Part shown: positions 1 to 6,592 of the stretch, in pieces | Position numbering within the stretch: position 1 is the stretch's first letter | How the letters are laid out: every line of letters begins with the position of its first letter | Source of the DNA: UMGS1851 sp900555605 | GTDB taxonomy: Bacteria > Bacillota > Clostridia > UBA1212 > UBA1255 | Direction: 5' to 3' | Assembly: GCA_902472555.1 (NCBI GenBank) | Contig: CABROF010000095.1 | Span: 1 to 9,869 of the forward strand | DNA length: 9,869 bases | Translations under genes and position numbers: made by a program | Notes under the pieces: generated by a model | Database searches by the model: none | What the model was told of the DNA's origin: nothing | The model's input: the letters and a program-made list of their open reading frames with translations, nothing else

Positions 1-104
1 CCTGCATGCCGGCCGGCCTGGCTCTGCTTCTGCGTGGTCCTTCCTTAAGCACGCGGGGTCACAGAAAGAAAAGTCTTTTATAAAAGGGTTTTATTCTTGA
101 CCCT

Positions 105-3003
105 CTACCGCGGAAGCAATTTTTTTGTATATTTTCCGCCGAAAAGGAGGATGAGGTCCCGAGAAGCTTGCGCAGAGCCCGGGGGCGCGGCTTTGCTCCC
201 GGCCGGCACTTTGCCTGCTGCAGCGGCCTCGGCGCTGTGTGCCTCTGCCGCGGGAATCGGAATCAGTACTGCCGCCGGTCCGGCGGATTTTTGAAGGATC
301 TCATAAAATGATGTGTTGGGATATCCGAACAAAATACGGAACAGGCTGCGGCGGACTCCGGCGTATTCCGGGGACTCCAGCCGCGTTAGCAGGTAGATCA
401 TCTGACTGCGGGAGAAGGTACGAGAACCGACCTCATCAGCACAGGCCTGCTGCTGCGCTTCTGCGAGGGCGCGCTTTGCCGCCGGAGGCGGATCGGTTCG
501 GGCATAAATCGCATTGACCCGGCGGCTGGTTTCTTTTATCAGCGTAATCAGCAGATCCGCATGGGCCGGCGAGACCCTGTCGCTTCGATAGCCCTCCCGG
601 GAGAGCAGCTGCGCAAAGGGGGTACATTGTTTCCCCTTCTGCGTGCCCGTGCGCCGCAGTACGAATCCGTTGACGCATTCCTGCAGATAGTCCATACTGG
701 TCCGATGCTTCTGATACAGATTTCTTTGCGGGTCGTAATAGCCCTTTTCCCGATCCTTGCGGGCAAAAAAGACGGGCTTGACTGTACGGCCGTCCGCTGC
801 CTCTGTCAGATATTTTCTGCGCAGCCTGTAAAGCTCCCGGGACTGATCAATTGCAAATTCTTTTTTTGCCTTATCGATTTCAATGCCGCTCATTACGTTT
901 AATTTACACACATCCATGTAAATGTCCCGAATTTCCTCATAGCGGGCGCCTGTATTGAGCATGTGCCAGATTTTTGTATTCAGCTCCTGTGATAGGTTTA
1001 CAATTTCTCCGATCAGATTATTGCTGGTCCGCACATCCAGATCCGATAGAGACGCCGCCGTGTAGACCCGATCCGTTTTTATGCCGGATACCTTGCAGAC
1101 CGCAACCCGGAACTGATCGTAATTTTTCCGCGCGGCTCGGATCAGCAGCGGTTCGTCCGTCAGCAGCACGGCATCTGAATCAAAATCGCAGCCTGACAGG
1201 CGCTGCAGGACATTTTCCCCGATGCTGTTTATGCAGACGACTTCGTCCGTTAGATTCAGATAAGTATCAATGGCGGCGTTCGCCGTATTATACGGCAGCC
1301 AGATATTTCCCATAGACACATGGGGACTCCGAACGCCGAGGAGCGTTTTACCGTACGGGAAGCGGCTGCTGCGGATCCGGCCCTGTCCGAGCTGAGAGAC
1401 GCCGCGGAACGTGCCGATGGCAGCCTGCAGCATTTCAATGGGATTGCCGCATAGCGTAGAATAATTGCCGCTGATGGGAATGTGTCCCAGTTTGGTCTGC
1501 CGGATCAGGGCTTTTAACACGTCCGCCCGGAATTCGCAGTACAGCTTTGTTTCGGCAAAGGCATCGTTGATTCCCAAAAGCGCGTACACGATTTCACTGC
1601 TTGTTTTCAGCGGCCTGACAGGCGCCGGCTCAGAAGCCGCTGCCGCGGCGTGGAAGCCGAGATGATAGCGCATGACTGCCGGATCTGTTTTCAGCAGCGT
1701 CATATAGGTAAAAACAGGGGAGAGAAGTGCCGCCGTTTCTTCCTTTGAAAGCTGGAGCGTGTTCAGCAGCTGGTAATGGGCCCGGACCATACGTCCCTCA
1801 AAAAACGGAGGCTCCTTCTCATGCTTGACGACCCCGAACAAAGGCGGAACCCGGGCCAGCCACTGCCGCAGCGTGCCGAATTTTAAATATTTTATGCTGC
1901 TTCGCGTAGTGATCAGCTTGATTTCGGAAATGCTGCCGGCAAGGGTAAAGCCCTTCAGCTGAGAAACCTCGGTAATCTGATGGTCCGCAAACCATTTCTG
2001 CAGATTGGCATTAAAGCAGCAGCATTTAAAAAACAGATTCCGCAGCAGGAGCATGCCCTTGTCCCGGTAAGGCCCCATGGCAGAGCGATCGATCAGTCCC
2101 TGCCCGTCCCAGATCGAATTTCGGATTGTATCCTGTTTTTCCTCTGCTGTAAGCTGTCCGTTCTTTTCCTCCACGGAAATCACGTCATCTTTAAAAACGC
2201 TGACGTAATCGTCAATCACCAGGATCTGTTCCGGCCTCAGCTGCAGCGTGCCGATGATCGCGCTGGCGGGCAGGGCAATATACGACTCAAATGCGGCTAA
2301 ATTCAGCGGCTGTCCCGGCTTGATCTTGAGCCCGCAGAGCTCCCATCTGCGCATGGACGGGTATAATCTTTCATTAATAAATAAGCATTTTCCTTCCCGG
2401 GCACTGCCGCTGGAGCGTTTCCAGCGCACATATCGGATGCCGTCTGAAACGAATCCATCCTGATACAGGAGCGTGCGGATTTCTGCGGTAGACAGCACAC
2501 GGCACGGTGTTTTCCTGCGGCGGTATGTGCCGTCCGCATAGGTAAAATACGGTCCGAGCATCTCCGGTGGCAGCGGCGCGGCCACTGCTTCCTCCAGTTT
2601 GATACCGGCCAGTACGTTTCCGCAGACAGCGGCGTGATCCCGGAAGATCAGATCCTTTTCACAATATCCGATTCGAATATAGCAGTTTCTGCGGACCTGA
2701 TTCCATTCGGCGGCAGCGTATTGAAATGTAACATGGATGATTTGATTGGTAAATTCCTTGTGGTTATTTTGAAAGGTAAAATCCTTTCTCCGATATGTTT
2801 TTTGATAGACCTCTCTGAGCTTGATCTGGTCTAAAGAATAATCTTCCGTATTGACGTATTTTTTGTAATTGACCGCGCCGTCCGCTGTCCGCAGGCTGTA
2901 GCCCTCTGCCCGGCGCGTTTCGTCTGTGTAATATTTTGTAAGTACGATGTCCTTTGCGTCAACGGAAGGAATGTAGATCGCACGATTTTCTGTGATAGCG
3001 CAT
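105..3003 (-). CDS. Single-chain RNA polymerase homologue (RdRP/QDE-1/YonO-like double-psi barrel protein), 5' end frame-disrupted
   Basis: Probable nucleic-acid-templated RNA polymerase; template and role unknown. The catalytic block SGCDFDSDAVLLTDEPL (DFDSD encoded at 1173-1187) matches the SGSDLDGDxYFVxWDxxL block of eukaryotic RNA-dependent RNA polymerases, whose Asp triad binds the catalytic magnesium. Supporting blocks in the expected order are RSPHVSMGNI before it (about 1300-1340; compare RSPxxHPGDI) and, after it, GEIVNLSQELN (about 985-1020) and SGIEIDKAKK (about 862-893; compare AVDFPKTG). The Gly of DxDGD is Ser here. The C-terminal 50 residues are Ala/Pro-rich. The first conventional in-frame start is GTG 2585 (826 residues), but the frame is open and protein-like up to a TGA at 3003-3005, with no ATG, GTG or TTG in it. 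The ATG at 3001-3003 has AGGAAAGG eight bases upstream but lies in another frame, so one indel or +1 shift between 3003 and 2959 would give about 965 residues. It follows the Cys-rich gene by 52 bases. Family membership fairly sure; activity inferred. Confidence 0.72.
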
Positions 3004-3019
3004 CAGTCCTGCCTTTCCT
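3001..3019 (-). promoter_or_regulatory. Ribosome binding site and ATG of the polymerase-like gene, out of frame with the body
   Basis: On the minus strand AGGAAAGG (3019-3012) is followed by an 8-base spacer and ATG (3003-3001). This is the only well-formed initiation site near the top of the large open frame. Reading from this ATG gives 14 codons and then TGA at 2961-2959. The long frame starts one base later. A four-A run at 2989-2986 is the likeliest site for a one-base change: removing one A fuses the ATG to a sensible N-terminus (MRYHRNRAIYIPSVDAKD). Confidence 0.6.
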
Positions 3020-3055
3020 CAAAGCGATTTGAGATGAAAAACGCGCATAAGCCTG

Positions 3056-3223
3056 TCATTCTTTCTCAAATTGTTCCAAATAAAAATAAAAATCTGATCT
3101 GTACATTTCTTTTGCCTCGGCTTCCTGTCGATTCAATTTATCATCATGGCACGGATATTCACCGTCGCGGCCACAGCGTTGAATCCAGGGGCAGCCTTCG
3201 CAAAAGCCGGATTGCTCTGTCAT
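3056..3223 (-). CDS. Small cysteine-rich protein (55 residues), probable partner of the polymerase-like gene
   Basis: No family recognised. ATG at 3223-3221 is preceded by an excellent Shine-Dalgarno sequence (AAAAGGAGGG, spacing about 7), and the frame ends at TGA 3058-3056. The N-terminal half has four cysteines, C8-x2-C11-x5-C17-x7-C25, followed by H26; this could bind one zinc or an iron-sulfur cluster, though it is not a classic CxxC/CxxC zinc ribbon. Residues 29-55 are charged and look helical (KLNRQEAEAKEMYRSD, then aromatic FYFYLEQFEKE). No signal peptide or membrane segment is present, so it should be cytosolic. It lies 52 bases upstream of the polymerase-like gene on the same strand and is first in the presumed transcript, so a shared function is likely. 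The strong ribosome site and composition make it a real gene; function unknown. Confidence 0.7.
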   Translation of the reverse strand: MTEQSGFCEGCPWIQRCGRDGEYPCHDDKLNRQEAEAKEMYRSDFYFYLEQFEKE

Positions 3224-3298
3224 AGGAATCCCTCCTTTTCATTTTATTTTGTGTTTTTCCGGGAGCGGCGGCAGCGCTCAGAGGCATTTACCGCCGAA

Positions 3299-3349
3299 GT
3301 GAGAAGTAAAAAGTGAGAAGTAAAAAATAAAAGGTGAGAAGTGAGAAGT
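3299..3349. repeat. Short-repeat tract, four copies of GTGAGAAGT
   Basis: GTGAGAAGT occurs at 3299-3307, 3313-3321, 3334-3342 and 3341-3349 (the last two overlap), separated by A-rich spacers. Read on the minus strand this is a CT-rich tract of ACTTCTCAC units within the presumed 5' leader of the Cys-rich gene. It is too short and irregular for a CRISPR array and has no coding potential. Such simple repeats can change copy number by slippage. Confidence 0.6.
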
Positions 3350-3398
3350 GAAAAATAGAAAATCAAAAACAAGAATGCATTGTATTTTTTTGGGATAT

Positions 3399-3475
3399 AA
3401 AATGGGTACAGCAAACAGGAGCGCAGAAACAGCCGAATTCGGCATATGTTGAGTGTACAACAAAATGGGTACAGC
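3399..3475. repeat. Pair of 14-bp direct repeats (AAAATGGGTACAGC), operator candidate
   Basis: Exact copies lie at 3399-3412 and 3462-3475, 63 bp apart. That is close to six helical turns, so proteins bound at both would face the same side of the DNA. A 12-bp palindrome (3432-3443) lies midway between them. The right copy sits inside the spacer of the candidate minus-strand promoter and contributes to an inverted repeat TGTAC (3454-3458)/GTACA (3469-3473). The repeat is seen directly; a role as operator for the polymerase-like unit is inference. Confidence 0.45.
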
Positions 3476-3481
3476 TGTCAA
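3452..3481 (-). promoter_or_regulatory. Candidate sigma-A promoter for the Cys-rich/polymerase-like unit
   Basis: On the minus strand a perfect -35 TTGACA (3481-3476) is followed after 18 bases by TACACT (3457-3452; four of six matches to TATAAT). Transcription would begin near 3445 and give a leader of about 220 bases before the Cys-rich gene. The -10 is imperfect and the spacer one base long, so the promoter may be weak or controlled. Confidence 0.4.
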
Positions 3482-3554
3482 GCGATATTTTTACGGCGGG
3501 CCGTTCGGAGCAGCCCGCAGGGAGAAATTGCCGGGAAAAGGGCGGCGGGACGGT

Positions 3555-3583
3555 TTGACCCGCAGGGAAAACTGTTTTATAAT
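3555..3583 (+). promoter_or_regulatory. Strong sigma-A promoter for the nucleosidase-splB-maf operon
   Basis: TTGACC (3555-3560), a 17-base spacer and a perfect TATAAT (3578-3583). Transcription should begin near 3590, about 48 bases ahead of the ATG at 3638. This also shows that the longer open frame reaching back to 3446 is not the real start of the downstream gene, since it would begin upstream of the promoter. Confidence 0.75.
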
Positions 3584-3637
3584 ATTTCATCATACTGCTG
3601 CCGTGTTCTTGTCGAACCTGCGGATGGGAGTGATCAG

Positions 3638-4840
3638 ATGCTTTATTTTGCCGCGGCGATGCGGTGCGAGGCGGCGCCCTTGATTGCTGCGCTGCAGATG
3701 AAAAGGAAAGATACGGCCGGACGATTTCAGGTGTACACGGCGGAGAATGCTTGCTTGGCTGTTACCGGTATCGGGGCTGTTTCCGCTGCCGCGGCAGTCT
3801 CCCATTTGCTGTCGATGGTGCCGCCGCATACAGCCGGAGATGTTTTTTGCAATATCGGAGTTTGCGGTGACCCCTCGCAGAAGCGTACCATCGGGAGCTG
3901 CTATTTATGCAACGCGGTCTCGGAGCAGTCAAGCGGCCGCAGATTTTACCCGGATCTTTTGTTTCGGCATCCCTTTGGGGAGGCAGCGGTGGAAACCGTA
4001 CCGGAAATCTCCATATCAGCGGGGCAGGCGGAGGCGTGTTTTTCGGGGGGAGGGTTTGCCGCAGAACCGGCTGCGGACGGGCGTACTCCTTTTGCGGGAG
4101 AGGGCACTTCTGCGGACGGGCGTACTCCTTTTGCGGGAGAGGGTACTTCTGCGGATAGGCGCACTCCTTCTGCGGGAGAGGGCACTTCTGCGGACGGGCA
4201 TACTTCTGAAGGAGAACGGATTTCTGCAGGAAAACGGCTCCCGCGTGAGGCGGCGCTGCAGCCGCCGCTGCGGGATATGGAGGCGGCAGGCGCATTTCAG
4301 GCAGCCTCTCTTTTTCTCGCACCGCATCAGATCGTAATCGCAAAGGTCGTTTCCGATGGGTGCGACGAGCAGCAGCTGCGCCGTATTACGCCGGCGTCGG
4401 TTGCCGCGCAAATCACCGCTGCCGCACAGCCGCTTTTAAAATGGCTCTGTTCTTATTCTGCAGCGCTGTCAAATGAAAGATCCGCGGAGAGCAGCGGTTT
4501 TGCGCCGGAGGATACGCTTGCACTGCAGCGGCTTTGCGCTTCTCTGCGCCTCTCCGTAACGCAATGCGCGCAGCTGCGCCAGCTGCTGCAGTATTACCGG
4601 TCGCTTCATGGCCCGGGCAGTATTACGCTGCTTACAGATCGTTTTTTGCGGGGAGCGGCGGAAAACAGCCGGGCGGAAAAGGGCTTCGCAGAAGCCGCGG
4701 CGGCGCTGCTCCCGGATTCCGCGGCAGCCTCCGCTTCCGGCCTGCCGTTTGTATGCAGAACGAAAAAGGAGGGGAAGGCCTATTTTGCACAGCTCAGACA
4801 CTGCATTGCGCCAACCGTTTTTCCACCATATCTATGTTGA
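3638..4840 (+). CDS. Nucleoside phosphorylase/MTA-SAH nucleosidase-like protein with tandem-repeat insert
   Basis: Probable cytosolic nucleoside phosphorylase-superfamily protein, cleaving or binding a purine nucleoside; substrate unknown. ATG 3638 has GGGAG seven bases upstream and follows a strong promoter. In the 400 residues, the N-terminal blocks are LYFAAAMRCEA (2-12), VTGIGAVSAAAAVSHLL (42-58) and GDVFCNIGVCGD (67-78), typical of this fold. Later come DMEAAGAFQAA (213-223), the purine/ribose-binding DMExA segment, and VVSDG (237-241), whose Asp240 matches the catalytic Asp of MTA/SAH nucleosidase and futalosine hydrolase. Between the halves lies a low-complexity insert with three full 13-residue repeats (146-184) and a partial fourth. 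Residues 245-400 are an unidentified helical extension; family members are usually 220-250 residues. The 3' end overlaps splB by 56 bases, so the genes are probably co-transcribed. An exact substrate (MTA, SAH or futalosine) cannot be chosen from sequence alone. Confidence 0.65.
   Translation: MLYFAAAMRCEAAPLIAALQMKRKDTAGRFQVYTAENACLAVTGIGAVSAAAAVSHLLSMVPPHTAGDVFCNIGVCGDPSQKRTIGSCYLCNAVSEQSSGRRFYPDLLFRHPFGEAAVETVPEISISAGQAEACFSGGGFAAEPAADGRTPFAGEGTSADGRTPFAGEGTSADRRTPSAGEGTSADGHTSEGERISAGKRLPREAALQPPLRDMEAAGAFQAASLFLAPHQIVIAKVVSDGCDEQQLRRITPASVAAQITAAAQPLLKWLCSYSAALSNERSAESSGFAPEDTLALQRLCASLRLSVTQCAQLRQLLQYYRSLHGPGSITLLTDRFLRGAAENSRAEKGFAEAAAALLPDSAAASASGLPFVCRTKKEGKAYFAQLRHCIAPTVFPPYLC
4073..4207 (+). 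repeat. 39-bp in-frame tandem repeat (3 full copies plus partial) inside a coding region
   Basis: Units at 4073-4111, 4112-4150 and 4151-4189 encode ADGRTPFAGEGTS, the same again, and ADRRTPSAGEGTS. A degenerate fourth (4190-4207) encodes ADGHTS. The unit length is a multiple of three, so gain or loss of copies keeps the frame. The first two DNA copies differ at one base in the part I compared (GGC/GGT), which suggests recent duplication. Confidence 0.85.
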
Positions 4841-5789
4841 AGAGGGCGCGTATTCCTATCCTTTTACACAAACGCTGCTTGCGCGGTTTACAAAAGCCGC
4901 GGGAGTGCCTATTTTACATTATAAAGACGTATTCTGCCGGGGACATCAGGATATTTTACGCGAAAAACAGAGTCCTGCGCTGATTCTGGCCGTAAAATCA
5001 GCCCCCTTTCTGTATCCGGGCGCGCCGGTCTGCCAGGATTTTGGAAATGCAGGCTTTTATTACACCTCCTGTGTGATGAATTGTATATATGACTGCGCTT
5101 ACTGTTATCTGCAGGGCATGTATCCTTCGGGTCATATTGTGATCTTTGTAAATCTTGAGGACTATCTGCGGGAGGCAGAGGCTTTTTCTGCCCGCAATCC
5201 GCTGTATCTGTGCGTTTCCTATGACACGGATCTGCTGGCAATGGAACCGCTTCTCGGATTTGTGCGGGAATGGAGCGCCCTGGCGGCCCGCTGCCCCGGC
5301 CTGACGCTGGAGATTCGGACAAAAGCAGCGCCGGTGCCGTTTCCGGACACGCTGCCGGTACTCGGCAATGTGATTTATGCCTGGACGCTGTCTCCGCAGA
5401 AGATCATTGATGCATATGAAAAGCGGACGCCGTCGCTGGACAGGCGTCTTGCCAGCGCAGCATGCGCCGCGGCACAGGGAAGACGCATCCGCTTTTGCTT
5501 TGATCCCGTGCTGCGTGTGGAAAATTGGCAGACGCTGTACGAAGATCTTGTGCGGCAGGCTTTTGCGGCAATGCCCCCCGGAAGCGTAACGGATGCCGGA
5601 ATCGGCGTGTTCCGTGTGTCGCAGGCATATATCAATCAAATGCGCAGAACGCGGCCCGGCTGCCCGCTGGTTCAGTTTCCGTTTGCACTGCAGGACGGCA
5701 TCTGCTGCTATCCGGACAGCGGAGAGATGTGCGACTTCATGCGCCGGCAGCTGCGGCGCTATTTGCCGGATCGGCAGATCTTCGGCTGA
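4785..5789 (+). CDS. splB: Spore photoproduct lyase (radical SAM DNA repair enzyme)
   Basis: Repairs 5-thyminyl-5,6-dihydrothymine (the spore photoproduct) in DNA during germination, using S-adenosylmethionine and a [4Fe-4S] cluster. The radical-SAM motif CxxxCxxC is C100-C104-C107 in CVMNCIYDCAYCYLQ, with extra C96. C143 in LYLCVSYDTDLL sits where the hydrogen-donor cysteine of Bacillus SplB (C141) is expected. VYVEEGAYxYP-like (IYVEEGAYSYP, 16-26) and SPALILAVKSAPFLYPGAPVCQ (63-84, in pieces) segments are typical of the clostridial form. The start is TTG 4785, ten bases after AGGAGGGG (4767-4774); TTG 4806 is an alternative, and in-frame ATG codons further upstream fall deep in the preceding gene. 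It is 334 residues, normal for the family. It lies between the nucleosidase-like gene (56-base overlap) and maf. Its presence implies an endospore-forming lineage. Identification is sure; start is moderately sure. Confidence 0.9.
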   Translation: MHSSDTALRQPFFHHIYVEEGAYSYPFTQTLLARFTKAAGVPILHYKDVFCRGHQDILREKQSPALILAVKSAPFLYPGAPVCQDFGNAGFYYTSCVMNCIYDCAYCYLQGMYPSGHIVIFVNLEDYLREAEAFSARNPLYLCVSYDTDLLAMEPLLGFVREWSALAARCPGLTLEIRTKAAPVPFPDTLPVLGNVIYAWTLSPQKIIDAYEKRTPSLDRRLASAACAAAQGRRIRFCFDPVLRVENWQTLYEDLVRQAFAAMPPGSVTDAGIGVFRVSQAYINQMRRTRPGCPLVQFPFALQDGICCYPDSGEMCDFMRRQLRRYLPDRQIFG

Positions 5790-5839
5790 TCCTTACAGCA
5801 GCTGCGGAAATATCCCGCGGCAATATCATCACGTTATCC

Positions 5840-5858
5840 TTCCGGACCCGTTCCGGAA
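5840..5858 (+). promoter_or_regulatory. Small hairpin in the splB-maf gap
   Basis: TTCCGGA (5840-5846), a five-base loop and TCCGGAA (5852-5858) form a 7-bp stem ending ten bases before the maf ribosome binding site. It has no following T-run, so it is not an intrinsic terminator; it may affect mRNA processing or maf translation. Weak evidence. Confidence 0.25.
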
Positions 5859-5878
5859 AATACAAATCGGAGGTTTTT

Positions 5879-6532
5879 ATGTATTTCGATCATTCTGTTT
5901 ATTGGATTCTGGCTTCTGCCTCTCCGCGCCGCAGAGAATTGATGGCGCTGCTCACAGAGCATTTTACCTGTCTGCCTCCCGAACGGGAAGAACACATATT
6001 GCATACCGCTCCCTATGAGGCGGCAGCCGCGCTTTCTGCGGCAAAGGCAGAAGAACTCGGAGAAACGTATGAAGCGCGGCTTGCCGCGCTCCCGCCGCGC
6101 CGGCCGGAGGCTGCGCTGGTGATTATCGGCGCGGATACCGTGGTATCCTGTGAAGGCCAGATTTTCGGAAAGCCGCGGGATGCCGCGTATGCGGCGGAAA
6201 TGCTCCGGATGCTGCGGGGACGCACCCATGAGGTTTATACCGGCGTTACCCTGCTGCTGGCAGAACCCGGCTGCCGTACAGCGGATGCTTATCAAAAAAC
6301 ATTTTCAGAGGTTACCCGGGTTACGGTGGCAGCGGACCTGACGGATGCGGACATTGCTGCCTATATTGCCTCCGGAGAGCCCATGGATAAGGCCGGCGCC
6401 TACGGCGTGCAGGGAGCCTTTGCCAAATACGTCTGCGGGATTGAGGGCGATTACTATAATGTTGTGGGTTTTCCGGTCTGCAGAGTCAGACGGGAGCTGC
6501 AGCAGATGCGGAAAACGGTTTTTTCCCGCTGA
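5879..6532 (+). CDS. maf: Maf nucleoside triphosphate pyrophosphatase (dTTP/UTP type)
   Basis: House-cleaning enzyme that hydrolyses nucleoside triphosphates, including modified ones, to the monophosphate and pyrophosphate in the cytosol. Signature blocks are all present: LASASPRRREL (11-21), the phosphate-binding loop; GADTVVSCEGQIFGKP (84-99), with catalytic Asp86 and Lys98; GEPMDKAGAYGVQG further on; and EGDYYNVVGFPV near the C-terminus. The DTVV and MDKAGAYGVQG forms fit the YhdE (dTTP/UTP) subgroup rather than YceF. ATG 5879 follows GGAGG (5869-5873) at five bases; upstream in-frame codons lie inside splB. The 217 residues are slightly longer than usual because of a linker around residues 60-78. 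It is the third gene of the presumed operon, 89 bases after splB, and has no hairpin-plus-T terminator after it. Confidence 0.93.
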   Translation: MYFDHSVYWILASASPRRRELMALLTEHFTCLPPEREEHILHTAPYEAAAALSAAKAEELGETYEARLAALPPRRPEAALVIIGADTVVSCEGQIFGKPRDAAYAAEMLRMLRGRTHEVYTGVTLLLAEPGCRTADAYQKTFSEVTRVTVAADLTDADIAAYIASGEPMDKAGAYGVQGAFAKYVCGIEGDYYNVVGFPVCRVRRELQQMRKTVFSR

Positions 6533-6554
6533 CAGCGATCCTTGAAAAAATTTC

Positions 6555-6583
6555 TTGACTTTATCGTGGTAAAGCGCTAACAT
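6555..6583 (+). promoter_or_regulatory. Sigma-A promoter of the amino-acid transport operon
   Basis: TTGACT (6555-6560), a 17-base spacer and TAACAT (6578-6583; four of six). Transcription would start near 6590, so the palindrome at 6593-6621 would be the very 5' end of the mRNA, and the receptor ATG follows about 60 bases later. It begins 22 bases after the maf stop codon. Confidence 0.65.
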
Positions 6584-6592
6584 AGTAAAACG

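Larger units (their letters stand above)
3224..3637. other. Gene-free divergent control region
   Basis: This stretch of 414 bases separates two divergently transcribed units. I see no convincing gene: the readable frames are low-complexity or run across promoter elements. It holds a minus-strand promoter candidate (3452-3481), a plus-strand promoter (3555-3583), a 14-bp direct repeat pair (3399-3412 and 3462-3475), a perfect 12-bp palindrome GCCGAATTCGGC (3432-3443), and a purine-rich repeat tract on the plus strand (about 3298-3357) that would be a CT-rich leader in the minus-strand transcript. Confidence 0.6.

Noticed and set aside
75..86. Palindrome CTTTTATAAAAG after the polymerase gene, as a terminator
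   Set aside because: All-AT core with little stem stability and no clean T-run; it may help end transcription but I cannot support it. The remaining bases 1-104 show no assignable gene.
97..140. Plus-strand promoter TTGACC with TATATT
   Set aside because: The spacer is about 25 bases, and it would point into the antisense of the polymerase gene.
105..3223. Prophage or plasmid module carrying the polymerase homologue
   Set aside because: No integrase, capsid, replication or att-like repeats are visible, and flanking genes look chromosomal; an old phage origin cannot be excluded from this window.
3298..3357. CRISPR-like repeat array
   Set aside because: Units are only 9 bases, spacers are A-rich and irregular, and no cas gene is near.
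3278..3481. Minus-strand frame of 67 codons across the control region
   Set aside because: Its TTG start is part of a candidate -35 box, and the body is the low-complexity CT repeat; no ribosome site.
3446..3637. Possible 64-residue N-terminal extension of the nucleosidase-like gene
   Set aside because: It begins upstream of a near-perfect promoter (3555-3583), has no good ribosome site and no family similarity; ATG 3638 is well supported.
3762..4343. Long minus-strand frame opposite the nucleosidase-like gene
   Set aside because: It mirrors the GC-rich plus-strand coding and its 39-bp repeats (Pro/Ala/Lys-rich translation), with no start signals.
4998..5639. Long minus-strand frame opposite splB
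   Set aside because: Antisense shadow of a gene with clear radical-SAM motifs; no recognisable domain of its own.
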